Source of the DNA: Paenibacillus sp. V4I7
Lineage (GTDB): Bacteria > Bacillota > Bacilli > Paenibacillales > NBRC-103111
NCBI RefSeq assembly: GCF_030817275.1
Contig: NZ_JAUSZD010000002.1
Span: 6,758,001-6,822,000 of the forward strand
Length of the DNA stretch: 64,000 nucleotides
Direction of reading: 5' to 3'
Below, one piece after another: positions 52,948-60,349 of this stretch. The position numbers and the translations under genes were made by a program. The notes beneath the pieces were generated by a model. That model made no database searches. It saw only the letters and a program-made list of their open reading frames with translations, and had not been told where the DNA came from. Position 1 is the stretch's first letter, and each line of letters opens with the position of its first letter.

Positions 52948-54339
52948 TTATTTGCTTTCCTCGAGCAGTTTACTGATCTTCGCTTCGAATTGAGGTTTCA
53001 CTTTGTCTACCGCCGTTGCCGGAGAAACTTTACCTTCTGTGATGTCCTTCACAATACCTTCGAACAATTTTTCTCCGTCCGGAATCCCATAGTAAGAAAT
53101 GTAATTAATGCTTTTATCCATTTGCTTACGTGTATCCATGGACTCTTTGTTCGGGTAGGACTGCTGCCAAGATTGCTCGGAAAGCTTTCTGCCTTCTTCA
53201 TTCAAGCTGATTTCGTCCATAATATGCAAAGCAACTTCCGCATTCTTCGAGTACTTAGATACCATCCACATGTTGCCAAATGGCGTGTAGGACACATACT
53301 TGTCGGCCTTCGGACCTTTCGGGAAGAACACATAGCCGAGTTCTTGGCCCTTCATGTTGTCCTTCAAACCACCGAGTTCCCAGCTGAAGCCCGCGTACAT
53401 GACGCCTTTGCCCGCTACAAACTCTTTGCTGGCATCTTCTGGAATCGGCTGTTCGATTGATTTGTCTACGTTGAATAGATCAGATGCGTATTGCAGCGCT
53501 TGTATGGCATTTTCACTGTTCAAAGAGAACTTGATGGCTCCGCTCGAATCTTTATCCACAGCCCCTTTGTTCGTGTAAACTAATTGCTCCGCGAATGCTT
53601 TCACTTTGCCATAAGCGCCAGTGATGCCCCATACATCGGTTTTACCGTCACCATTCGTGTCCTGTGTCGCTTTTTTGGAGAACTCGCGGAATTTCTCCCA
53701 ATTCCATTGGCCTTTTTGTTGCAGTTCATACGGATCTTCCAAACCAAGCTTCTGTACCAACGTTTTATTATAGAAGATACCGTACGGGGACGGTGCGGAA
53801 TCAATCAACCCGTATTGATGTTTGTTGTAGCTGCCGCCTGCTTTCATCCAATCGATATACTTAGGATCAGATACTTTGATCCATTGATCGATCGGCTGGA
53901 CAAATCCTTTATTCGCAAGCTGCGGGAACGCCCAAAATAATTCCATGCGCACGATATCCGCAAACGGCTGTCCGGAGAGAGAAGTAGTCGTGAAATTCTC
54001 CACGTATTTGTTGTAATCCCCGAATTTAACAAACTCGATTTTGCAGTTGTATTTCTTTTCAGCAGCTTCAATTAATTTGATTTGCGCTTCTTCTGCCGGG
54101 CCTTTCTCTTTCGCTGTTCTCGGGTCGGCTCCGTCATACCAGACACCAATTTTAATGCTTTGACCATTCAAATCGACTTTCTTTTCGTCTGGTTTCGCAC
54201 TTTGCGGCGCCGCTGTTGTTTGTGCAGTTGGCTGTGGTGTCGGCGATGATGTCTTGTTGTCCGTACCCTGTGAACAACCAACTACACCCGCGACCATCGT
54301 AAGAGCTACTGGAATTGCAAGTAATTTAAACGCTTTCAT
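52948..54339 (-). CDS. ABC solute-binding lipoprotein, first gene of the glycan operon
   Basis: 463 residues. Lipoprotein signal MKAFKLLAIPVALTMVAGVVGC (lipobox GVVGC), then a Ser/Thr/Pro/Gln-rich linker and a family-1 sugar-binding fold (about 60-455), including FVKFGDYNKYVENFTTTSLSGQPFADIVRMELFWAFPQLANKG and KKATQDTNGDGKTDVWGITG. It is preceded by a strong promoter 197 bp upstream and a cre-like site in the leader. GAGGGG before the ATG. It may serve permease pair A or B. Confidence 0.92.
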   Translation of the reverse strand: MKAFKLLAIPVALTMVAGVVGCSQGTDNKTSSPTPQPTAQTTAAPQSAKPDEKKVDLNGQSIKIGVWYDGADPRTAKEKGPAEEAQIKLIEAAEKKYNCKIEFVKFGDYNKYVENFTTTSLSGQPFADIVRMELFWAFPQLANKGFVQPIDQWIKVSDPKYIDWMKAGGSYNKHQYGLIDSAPSPYGIFYNKTLVQKLGLEDPYELQQKGQWNWEKFREFSKKATQDTNGDGKTDVWGITGAYGKVKAFAEQLVYTNKGAVDKDSSGAIKFSLNSENAIQALQYASDLFNVDKSIEQPIPEDASKEFVAGKGVMYAGFSWELGGLKDNMKGQELGYVFFPKGPKADKYVSYTPFGNMWMVSKYSKNAEVALHIMDEISLNEEGRKLSEQSWQQSYPNKESMDTRKQMDKSINYISYYGIPDGEKLFEGIVKDITEGKVSPATAVDKVKPQFEAKISKLLEESK

Positions 54340-54373
54340 TCGAACCCCTCACTATCCTTTGGATTTGAAAAAA

Positions 54374-54387
54374 TTAAAACGCTTACA
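54374..54387 (-). promoter_or_regulatory. Candidate CcpA site (cre)
   Basis: TGTAAGCGTTTTAA on the minus strand matches TGWAANCGNTNWCA at 13 of 14 positions. It lies 35 bp before the start codon and about 150 bp inside the predicted transcript, where it could act as a roadblock when glucose is present. Confidence 0.65.
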
Positions 54388-54504
54388 AAACGATCTCTTT
54401 ACAAGAACAAGTTGAATCCCATTGTGAACACCCGAGTTATGTATGCCAACTAAAATAGTACAATGGATGTTTAATCCTCCTTAATCAGGAGAATCGACAC
54501 AATT

Positions 54505-54581
54505 AGATATATCTTTAACCTCGTTCTTTAATAAGATTATAGCGAAATGACCTATCTTTGTAAATAGTTAATATATCTTTT
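54505..54581 (-). promoter_or_regulatory. Promoter and flanking operator boxes of the glycan operon
   Basis: On the minus strand: -35 TTTACA (54559-54564), 17-bp spacer, -10 TATAAT (54536-54541), start near 54529. AAAAGATATAT (54571-54581) lies just upstream of the -35, and AAAGATATATCT (54505-54516), containing the palindrome AGATATATCT, lies just after the start. Similar boxes occur before the transglutaminase-like gene. Confidence 0.7.
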
Positions 54582-54710
54582 GTTAAAACCAATAAATTTG
54601 GTTATACTCAATTCGTCCGTTGTACAACCGGCTTGCGCGATCCTTGGTTGAGCTTGTTTATCTGATGCAAAGCAAGCTATGCCTAAGTGACCTAATGCTT
54701 ACTTGAGCAT

Positions 54711-54780
54711 GTAAAAGTTGTCTTTGTTCAACTTTAGGTAAGCTAATCCGCGTTTTCCACGCGATTGTTGCATGAAATAC
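54711..54780. repeat. 70-bp dispersed element, copy 1
   Basis: A stem AAAGTTG/CAACTTT followed by AGCTAATCCGCG, TTTTCCACGCGATTGTTGCA and GAAATAC. The 32-bp right-hand core differs from copy 2 (59096-59165) at only two positions, and both copies are exactly 70 bp. Confidence 0.85.
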
Positions 54781-54816
54781 AACATCTATACTTTACCAGA
54801 AGAAATCAAGGAAATT

Positions 54817-54833
54817 GTTGTACGCTGTACAAC
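54817..54833. promoter_or_regulatory. TTGTAC-type palindrome, candidate AraR-like operator
   Basis: GTTGTACGCTGTACAAC, arms GTTGTAC and GTACAAC around 3 bp. It is identical but for one centre base to 59101-59117. AraR of Bacillus, also a GntR-LacI hybrid, reads TTGTACGTACAA. Confidence 0.55.
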
Positions 54834-54875
54834 TTGCCTTACGTCACCTTACTCCCCAAAATGCCGTGTAAATAT

Positions 54876-54914
54876 AAAACCTTCCCATAGGAAGGCATGA
54901 TACCTGGGAAGGTT
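54876..54914 (-). terminator. Terminator after the GntR/LacI hybrid regulator
   Basis: AACCTTCCCA pairs with GGGAAGGTT around a loop with a minor inner stem, followed by TTTTATATTT on the minus strand. Confidence 0.85.
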
Positions 54915-54920
54915 CGCTGT

Positions 54921-56066
54921 TTATAGTTGTATGGCTGGCAGATCCGTCGTATATGGATTCGGGCGTGGCCCAGTGGATTCGCGTTCAACCCATCGTACCG
55001 GAGTTTTAATTTTGTATTGTTCGGTATCGGCGTTCTCAATCCTCCGAATGATGATTTCCGCCGCTTGGCGCCCAATCGAGTAATAGTCTTGGCCGACCGA
55101 AGATAATGGAACTTCGACATGCCTGGCTATTTCATGGTCGTCAAAGCCTGCTATGGATAGCTGTTCGGGAACGCCAATCCCCATATCCAAAGCTGTTTTG
55201 AGCAGTTCGACAGCAAGATGGTCATGCTCGACCTGAAGAGCGGTAACCTTCATATGCCTCAATTTCGCAATCAACGATTTGTAAAATCCTTTCGCGTTTG
55301 CCCCACTCAGCTCACGATAGAAATCCGTTAGCACGAGATCAGAATCGATTGACATCTTATGGTCTTTTAGCGCTTTACAATAACCTAGGTACCTGTCTCT
55401 TACAGAACTGCGGTATTCAATGCTGACACTGGAAACAAAAGCGATCCGTTCGTGCCCGAGTTCAATCAATCTTTTGGCCGTCAGATACCCACCTTCAAAG
55501 TTGTCGGATACGACACTGCTGATAGGCAAGCTATCGAAATATTGATCGATCGTCACAATCGGATAATCGTTCCAATAGAGTGCATTGATCACATCGATGT
55601 TGCTGATGGTGCTAATTGGATACAAGATGATACCGCTCAGGCCGCTTTTCGGCACCTTAGCAAGTATCTCTTTTTCTTTTTCTTTTCTCCAGTTGCTGTT
55701 GTGTATGCTCAAATAATAACCTTTGGAGTCCAAGTAATCATGGGCACCTTTGATATAATCAAGCTCACTTGTAGCCATATAAGGCAAAATCATTGCGATG
55801 ATGGGGTTCGTTGCGTTTGGAATACCCGTATCAACAGCCTCTTCCGGATATTTCACGTAGCTTCCGCTGCCACGTTTGCGGTAGATCATGCCTTCCCGCT
55901 CCAACTCGATCAAGGCGCGTTTGGAAGTAATCCGGCTGACGCCGTACTGCATCGCAAGCTCTACTTCGGTCGGAAGCTGCTGTTCAGGCACATACTCCCC
56001 TGATCTAATCTTTTCTTTCAAATCGCTCAAAATTTTCATATAAAGCGGTTTAGTATCCAATTCCAA
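54921..56066 (-). CDS. AraR-architecture regulator (GntR HTH plus LacI-type sensor)
   Basis: About 381 residues. The N-terminal GntR winged HTH (about 8-72; EQQLPTEVELAMQYGVSRITSKRALIELEREGMIYRKRGSGSYV) is joined to a LacI-like periplasmic-binding domain (about 90-365; ILPYMATSELDYIKGAHDYLDSKGYYLSI ... SIAGFDDHEIARHVEVPLSSVGQD). This is the build of AraR. A TTG at 56066 (LELDTKPLYMKIL) is preferred: GGAAGTGATG lies upstream, and the predicted promoter at 56107-56135 would exclude the ATG at 56129. Placed between the transglutaminase-like gene and the glycan operon, it is the likely local repressor of both. Confidence 0.88.
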   Translation of the reverse strand: MELDTKPLYMKILSDLKEKIRSGEYVPEQQLPTEVELAMQYGVSRITSKRALIELEREGMIYRKRGSGSYVKYPEEAVDTGIPNATNPIIAMILPYMATSELDYIKGAHDYLDSKGYYLSIHNSNWRKEKEKEILAKVPKSGLSGIILYPISTISNIDVINALYWNDYPIVTIDQYFDSLPISSVVSDNFEGGYLTAKRLIELGHERIAFVSSVSIEYRSSVRDRYLGYCKALKDHKMSIDSDLVLTDFYRELSGANAKGFYKSLIAKLRHMKVTALQVEHDHLAVELLKTALDMGIGVPEQLSIAGFDDHEIARHVEVPLSSVGQDYYSIGRQAAEIIIRRIENADTEQYKIKTPVRWVERESTGPRPNPYTTDLPAIQL

Positions 56067-56106
56067 CACATCACTTCCAGTTGTCCATGCATCTCGTAGA
56101 CTATTT

Positions 56107-56150
56107 GATATAAAAATATATACCAACATTGTAAATTAAATATACCAAAT
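56107..56150 (-). promoter_or_regulatory. Promoter of the regulator with GGTATAT boxes
   Basis: On the minus strand: -35 TTTACA (56130-56135), 17-bp spacer, -10 TATATC (56107-56112). TTGGTATAT occurs twice, in the spacer and upstream at about 56140-56148. GGTATAT/ATATACC also occurs before the transglutaminase-like gene. Confidence 0.6.
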
Positions 56151-56152
56151 TA

Positions 56153-58792
56153 TCAAGCGTGCTTATTGGGCCCAAACGACTCTTCATCCGACTGCCTTAC
56201 AACTTGCAGCGCCTCTTTACCGATACCCAGCTTATAGCCGGCAGACAGATACCGGATGCGGCACTCGCGGTCTACCACAAAAACAAGCGGATGATTGGGT
56301 TGAAGCCCCGACTGGATGCCAGACAGCACGAATTGCAGGCCTTCGCTGGAGACGTCTTCTGCAAAACCTGTTTTGGCAGGTAAGCCTTCGTAAGCGTTCG
56401 GCTGAAACGCAGCAGTCACTTTATCATCCTCAACAACTAGGCAAATGGAGCCACCCCAATCATCATACTCCTTAGAAACCTCTCGGAGTTCCCTAATTAA
56501 ATGCTTCGTAGGTTCCCTATCCGGATCAATCCAAGCCATGAGTAGACCGCGACGTTCGGCCAATTCGCCTAGCGTACTTCTTTTACCATTGAAAAAGGAG
56601 AAAGACATATCTCGATCGACCGATCCCAATACAGGTGCTTGAACGGATTCCTTGGAAAAAGCAGGTATTATTTCCGTTGTTTTATCTGGTAATACAGTAA
56701 ACATCGCGAATTGGACCCTAGCCGTCCCATCCGGCAATCGCGTACCTGTCGTTAATCGGTAACTGCCGGACTTCACAACAAGGGGCTCCTCATAGAAGTC
56801 CTTTTGGCCAGCTGTGAATTGAAGCGTCTTGTACTGGCCATTTTCAAAGCGAGCCAAAGAAAAGTTACGGAAATATTCCAAATCATTATCGGCTGAGGCA
56901 TTGGAGATGAACCTTATGCTCCCTATTTCCTGGTTATCCGTTAAGTCCACCCGTTCTTGGTCGCCCTGGTGTAAAAATACAACGTCCTTCCACGACTCAC
57001 CAGCCCGAAATTGAGGACTCCGTTCGCTCGGTTCAAGACGCGCAGGGATCCCTAGGCTTCGTGCCAACGCTACGAAAAGAATATCGCGGCTCAAACGGTC
57101 GCCTTTTTGCAATCGAAAGCTCCCTATAGGTGTAGCCATTCCCTGATAATAATTCAAATCTTCCACAATCTCAAAGTGCTCCGAAAGCCAGCCAACCAAC
57201 TTAATTGGATCCTCCCGGAAACTTCGCTGCTCCGAATCTGTGAATTGTTCCAGAAAAAATTTCCTATAAGACCGTATCATTTCAAAATGAACTCTTGGAC
57301 AAAGGATGTAACGTATAAACGTTTCTTCATCAAACTTTCCTTTAAACATAGCGGACTGGATAAGATGGTCTGCAAGCGTTGACCCGATTGTATCCGTCAA
57401 GTCTTTAACATTCAAACTCTCTAGCAGTTTCAACGTCCATTCGCCGTATTTCGGCGTATATTCTTGTATAAAAGCAGCGATTTCGTGACTGTTACCACGC
57501 GCTTTCTCCAATATGTCCCTGACCCTGCTCGCGGGCAAAGACAACTTTTTCGCTAATACTTCTGCCTGAAGGGCATCCATGAAGGAAGCTTCATATTTTT
57601 TCCTGATGCTCGCGCCCTCTTGAATACGACGGTTATTCTCTTGTTTTTCGGCTTCGGTGATAGCGGCTTCATTGGCATCTGCTTGTTCCTGCGGGGGAAC
57701 CATATCGAAGACGCTGATCCCATTCTGCGGCAATTTATCGGACAATTGAATGTCAAATACATCGGCATCCTTCACACTAATCTTTTTCGTCCCCCAAAGA
57801 TTTCCCGAGACCGAATGAATCAACAAATCACCAAGGCCTGCGGTTAAGAATGCTTCCCCTCGCTCATCTGCTGGTATAGTAGCAATAGGTGAAAAATCAG
57901 CATAATTGTATACTTGGAAAATGACAGTGGCGCCAGGCACCGGGTTTCCCTTATCGTCTCTAACCCTGATTGTAATCTTTTTGCTTGGAGCGTAAGGGCT
58001 CAATAAATTGATTTCAGAGTACCAAGGATGTGCTAATGTAAGCTCCTCCGGACCTGGATAGTTGGCTGCAACGCGAGTATTGACGAGCATCGCCCGCTTA
58101 GCCGGCCCACGAAACCACCCCTCATTCAGTCGAGGCTCCGGCTCGCATGCGCCAAGGAAATACCATTTCCCATCGGCCCAGGCCTCCACCCAAGCATGAT
58201 TGGAATCACAATGTGCCCATCGCGGTGTATAGCACTGGCGAGCAGGGATGCACAAACTCCTTAGTGCTGCCACCAATAGAGTCGACTGTTCTCCGCACCT
58301 TCCCAGCGTATTGCGGACCATCGTCAGTGGGGAAACCGTTCGCGGGTCGCATCCGACATAGGTCGCTTTCTCATGACACCAGTGATTGATTTCCAATACG
58401 GCCTGTTCCATCGAAAGGTTCTTGACCCGATCAACTAATTGTCCGAAGAACCATCCCCTGCTGTCCTCAATGTTTTCATTGTTTACTCGGTATGGAAGCA
58501 CAAAATGCAGAAATTCATGATCGGGCACACGACTTCCCCATTGCACATTTTCACGGATTTCAAGAGTTGTTCGCACGTGGCTTAAAAAGAGACATCCCTC
58601 ATAATCCGCCAAATCATTCAGCGGCATGTACGCGTATAAAAATTTAAGAGCCCATGCTTCTTCTTCACTCATTGGCTTCTCAAAAATGGCAAAAAGCTCC
58701 TTCTCCCTCGCTTGCGCCACCCCTCGTTTGAATCGCATCTTTTCTTCGATTCTCGTGATCGTAGTGCTGTCTAACGAAAAAACATTCGTCAT
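56153..58792 (-). CDS. Large transglutaminase-like protein with PNGase-like active-site region
   Basis: 879 residues, cytoplasmic. Order: helical N-terminus; transglutaminase core (about 130-225) with nucleophile Cys166 in RNTLGRCGEQSTLL, His199 in SNHAWVEAW and KWYFLGACEPEP; an Ig-like domain (about 265-350); a coiled segment (about 370-420); a second, degenerate transglutaminase-like part (about 490-640); and a thioredoxin-like C-terminus (about 740-870) without a CxxC. GRCGE and HxWxExW...CE match peptide:N-glycanase. The usual Asp four residues after the Trp is a Gly, so Glu217 may take over. Next to mannosidase and hexosaminidase genes, a role in glycopeptide cleavage is possible. The ATG at 58792 follows AAGGGAG. 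Confidence 0.8.
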   Translation of the reverse strand: MTNVFSLDSTTITRIEEKMRFKRGVAQAREKELFAIFEKPMSEEEAWALKFLYAYMPLNDLADYEGCLFLSHVRTTLEIRENVQWGSRVPDHEFLHFVLPYRVNNENIEDSRGWFFGQLVDRVKNLSMEQAVLEINHWCHEKATYVGCDPRTVSPLTMVRNTLGRCGEQSTLLVAALRSLCIPARQCYTPRWAHCDSNHAWVEAWADGKWYFLGACEPEPRLNEGWFRGPAKRAMLVNTRVAANYPGPEELTLAHPWYSEINLLSPYAPSKKITIRVRDDKGNPVPGATVIFQVYNYADFSPIATIPADERGEAFLTAGLGDLLIHSVSGNLWGTKKISVKDADVFDIQLSDKLPQNGISVFDMVPPQEQADANEAAITEAEKQENNRRIQEGASIRKKYEASFMDALQAEVLAKKLSLPASRVRDILEKARGNSHEIAAFIQEYTPKYGEWTLKLLESLNVKDLTDTIGSTLADHLIQSAMFKGKFDEETFIRYILCPRVHFEMIRSYRKFFLEQFTDSEQRSFREDPIKLVGWLSEHFEIVEDLNYYQGMATPIGSFRLQKGDRLSRDILFVALARSLGIPARLEPSERSPQFRAGESWKDVVFLHQGDQERVDLTDNQEIGSIRFISNASADNDLEYFRNFSLARFENGQYKTLQFTAGQKDFYEEPLVVKSGSYRLTTGTRLPDGTARVQFAMFTVLPDKTTEIIPAFSKESVQAPVLGSVDRDMSFSFFNGKRSTLGELAERRGLLMAWIDPDREPTKHLIRELREVSKEYDDWGGSICLVVEDDKVTAAFQPNAYEGLPAKTGFAEDVSSEGLQFVLSGIQSGLQPNHPLVFVVDRECRIRYLSAGYKLGIGKEALQVVRQSDEESFGPNKHA

Positions 58793-58839
58793 CGTTGTGC
58801 CCACTCCCTTAGTAATTTTTTAAGTGTCACATCCATAAT

Positions 58840-58880
58840 GGTATATCTTTTGAATTATATATTACAATATAGTATATCTA
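58840..58880 (-). promoter_or_regulatory. Two GATATAC boxes before the transglutaminase-like gene
   Basis: AAAAGATATACC (58840-58851) and TAGATATACT (58871-58880) on the minus strand flank a possible -10, TATAAT, at 58855-58860. They resemble the boxes around the glycan-operon promoter. Confidence 0.5.
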
Positions 58881-59095
58881 ATTTAAATATATTTTTTAAT
58901 ACCTCTCTCAGTAGTTTATTTAGGTGCTGCTGCTGAGATCTGTGACTCTGCCAACTCAAACGTGGTTATTACATGAACGTGGCAGCCAAGTAGATATATC
59001 TGGATACCTGATAATACGGAAAAATGACTTACGCCGTTCTTGAAAAACAAGTACGTTCAAGACGTATATGTTGAAGCATTCGCTTGCTTCTCCAT

Positions 59096-59165
59096 GTAAT
59101 GTTGTACGTTGTACAACATTTGGCGAGCTAATCCACGGTTTCCACGCGATTGTTGCAAAAAATAC
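59096..59165. repeat. 70-bp dispersed element, copy 2
   Basis: Same layout as copy 1 at 54711-54780, with stem AATGTTG/CAACATT, and AGCTAATCCACG, GTTTCCACGCGATTGTTGCA. In this copy the stem is extended to GTTGTACGTTGTACAAC (59101-59117), the candidate regulator site. Confidence 0.85.
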
Positions 59166-59207
59166 TCCCCCCCCCTAACTCAAAAAAGTACGAGTTCTTA
59201 TAAATGC

Positions 59208-59238
59208 AAAAAAACTGCTTCCCACAAAGGGAAACAGC
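59208..59238 (-). terminator. Terminator after the LacI gene
   Basis: CTGTTTCCC pairs with GGGAAGCAG (one G-T pair) around TTTGT, followed by a seven-T run on the minus strand. It ends the inositol cluster transcript. Confidence 0.9.
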
Positions 59239-59258
59239 CTGTTATAGCTACACATATA

Positions 59259-60278
59259 TTAATTACATTCCGTTGGAGCCGCAGTGGATTGCCTAACAAT
59301 CAGCTCGGGACGCATCACAACACGTTGCTTGGCTTTCGATTCTTTCTTCAGTTCCTGGATCAGCAAATCGACAACCATTTTCCCCATCGGCTCGATCGGC
59401 TGAGCGACTGTCGTAAGCGGCGGATCTGTCACTGAAGCCAGAATCGTGTTATCGAAACCGATCACAGACAGATCCTCTGGCACGCGCAAGCCAAGCTGTT
59501 TAGCTGCCTGAAGCGCACCGATTGCGAGCAAATCGTTACAGCAAAACAGTGCAGTCGGCCGATCAGGGTTCGATTGTTCCAACAGTTCAAGCGCTTCACG
59601 CTTTCCATCCGCTACAACGTAGTGGCAATTGCGTACGTTGTTTTCCGGCAGATGAACTCCCGCTTCTTCCAGCTTGCTCTTGAAGCCCCGCACCCTTTCA
59701 CGGCTGCTGCTTACTTTCGAGTGCTCAGCCAGGATGGCCATGCGCCGATGACCCAAATCGAGCAGATGCGTTGCTGACAACGCACCTCCGACAAAGTCAT
59801 CCACCACGACAGTATGAACGTCGATATCAGGCATTTCCCTTGCAATCATAGCAATGGGGATCGCTCTCTCCATCAATGGAGTCAGCATCTCTTTATTGTC
59901 CATCCCCGTACCAATAATCATGGCATCCACACTTTTTTGCTGAAGCAAATTCAGATATCGCTCTACCCGTTCATCTTTATTGTCGCTGCTGCAAATAACC
60001 AGACTATAGCCCATTTGATGGCCTTGGTCCTCTACAGCTCGAGCAATTTCCGCAAAAAAAGGATTGGAAATATCGGGCACAAGCAGACCTAATGTATAGG
60101 TCTTTTTACCAGTCAGCGCTGACGCGATCACGCTAGGCTGATAATTGAGCCGCTCCATAATTTTTATGATTTCACCGCGCCGTTCTTCGCTTATTTTTCC
60201 TTTGCCGTTCATGACCTGCGAGACCGCCGCAATGGACACACCGGCCTCTCTAGCCACATCATAGATGGTTGCCTTCAT
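59259..60278 (-). CDS. LacI-family regulator next to the inositol genes
   Basis: 339 residues. Classical LacI HTH, ATIYDVAREAGVSIAAVSQVMNGKGKISEERRGEI (residues 3-37), with the usual hinge-helix segment after it, then a sugar-binding domain starting YTLGLLVPDISNPFFAEIARAVEDQGHQMGYSLVI and ending RPELIVRQSTAAP. In Bacillus the iol operon is controlled by the DeoR-type IolR, so a LacI protein in this place is a different solution. A predicted promoter (60321-60349) with an AAACCGGTTT palindrome suggests autoregulation. Inducer unknown; inositol or a breakdown product is plausible. It is 77 bp downstream of iolB. Confidence 0.92.
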   Translation of the reverse strand: MKATIYDVAREAGVSIAAVSQVMNGKGKISEERRGEIIKIMERLNYQPSVIASALTGKKTYTLGLLVPDISNPFFAEIARAVEDQGHQMGYSLVICSSDNKDERVERYLNLLQQKSVDAMIIGTGMDNKEMLTPLMERAIPIAMIAREMPDIDVHTVVVDDFVGGALSATHLLDLGHRRMAILAEHSKVSSSRERVRGFKSKLEEAGVHLPENNVRNCHYVVADGKREALELLEQSNPDRPTALFCCNDLLAIGALQAAKQLGLRVPEDLSVIGFDNTILASVTDPPLTTVAQPIEPMGKMVVDLLIQELKKESKAKQRVVMRPELIVRQSTAAPTECN

Positions 60279-60320
60279 TCCTACTACCCCATTTTTCTTG
60301 AAGGATACTTTTTTTCTTCC

Positions 60321-60349
60321 ATTATGAAGGGGCTGACGGGAACTTGCAA
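60321..60349 (-). promoter_or_regulatory. Predicted promoter of the LacI gene
   Basis: On the minus strand: -35 TTGCAA (60344-60349), 17-bp spacer, -10 CATAAT (60321-60326). Confidence 0.6.

Larger units (their letters stand above)
54340..54920. other. 580-bp control region between the AraR-type gene and the glycan operon
   Basis: Contains no gene. In minus-strand order it holds the regulator's terminator (54876-54914), a GTTGTAC-N3-GTACAAC palindrome (54817-54833), a 70-bp element shared with 59096-59165 (54711-54780), a GTTGTACAAC palindrome (54619-54628), two AAAGATATAT boxes around a sigma-A promoter (54536-54564) and a cre-like site (54374-54387). Confidence 0.75.
58793..59207. other. 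Control region upstream of the transglutaminase-like gene
   Basis: About 415 bp without a gene. It is very AT-rich near the start codon, then holds GGTATATC boxes (58840-58851, 58871-58880), an AGATATATCT palindrome (58992-59001), a segment resembling 1977-2016, the 70-bp element (59096-59165), and a run of nine C (59167-59175). Confidence 0.7.

Noticed and set aside
59167..59175. Run of nine C as a phase-variation tract
   Set aside because: It lies between genes, not in a coding frame or promoter spacer, so switching is not supported; a sequencing length error is possible.
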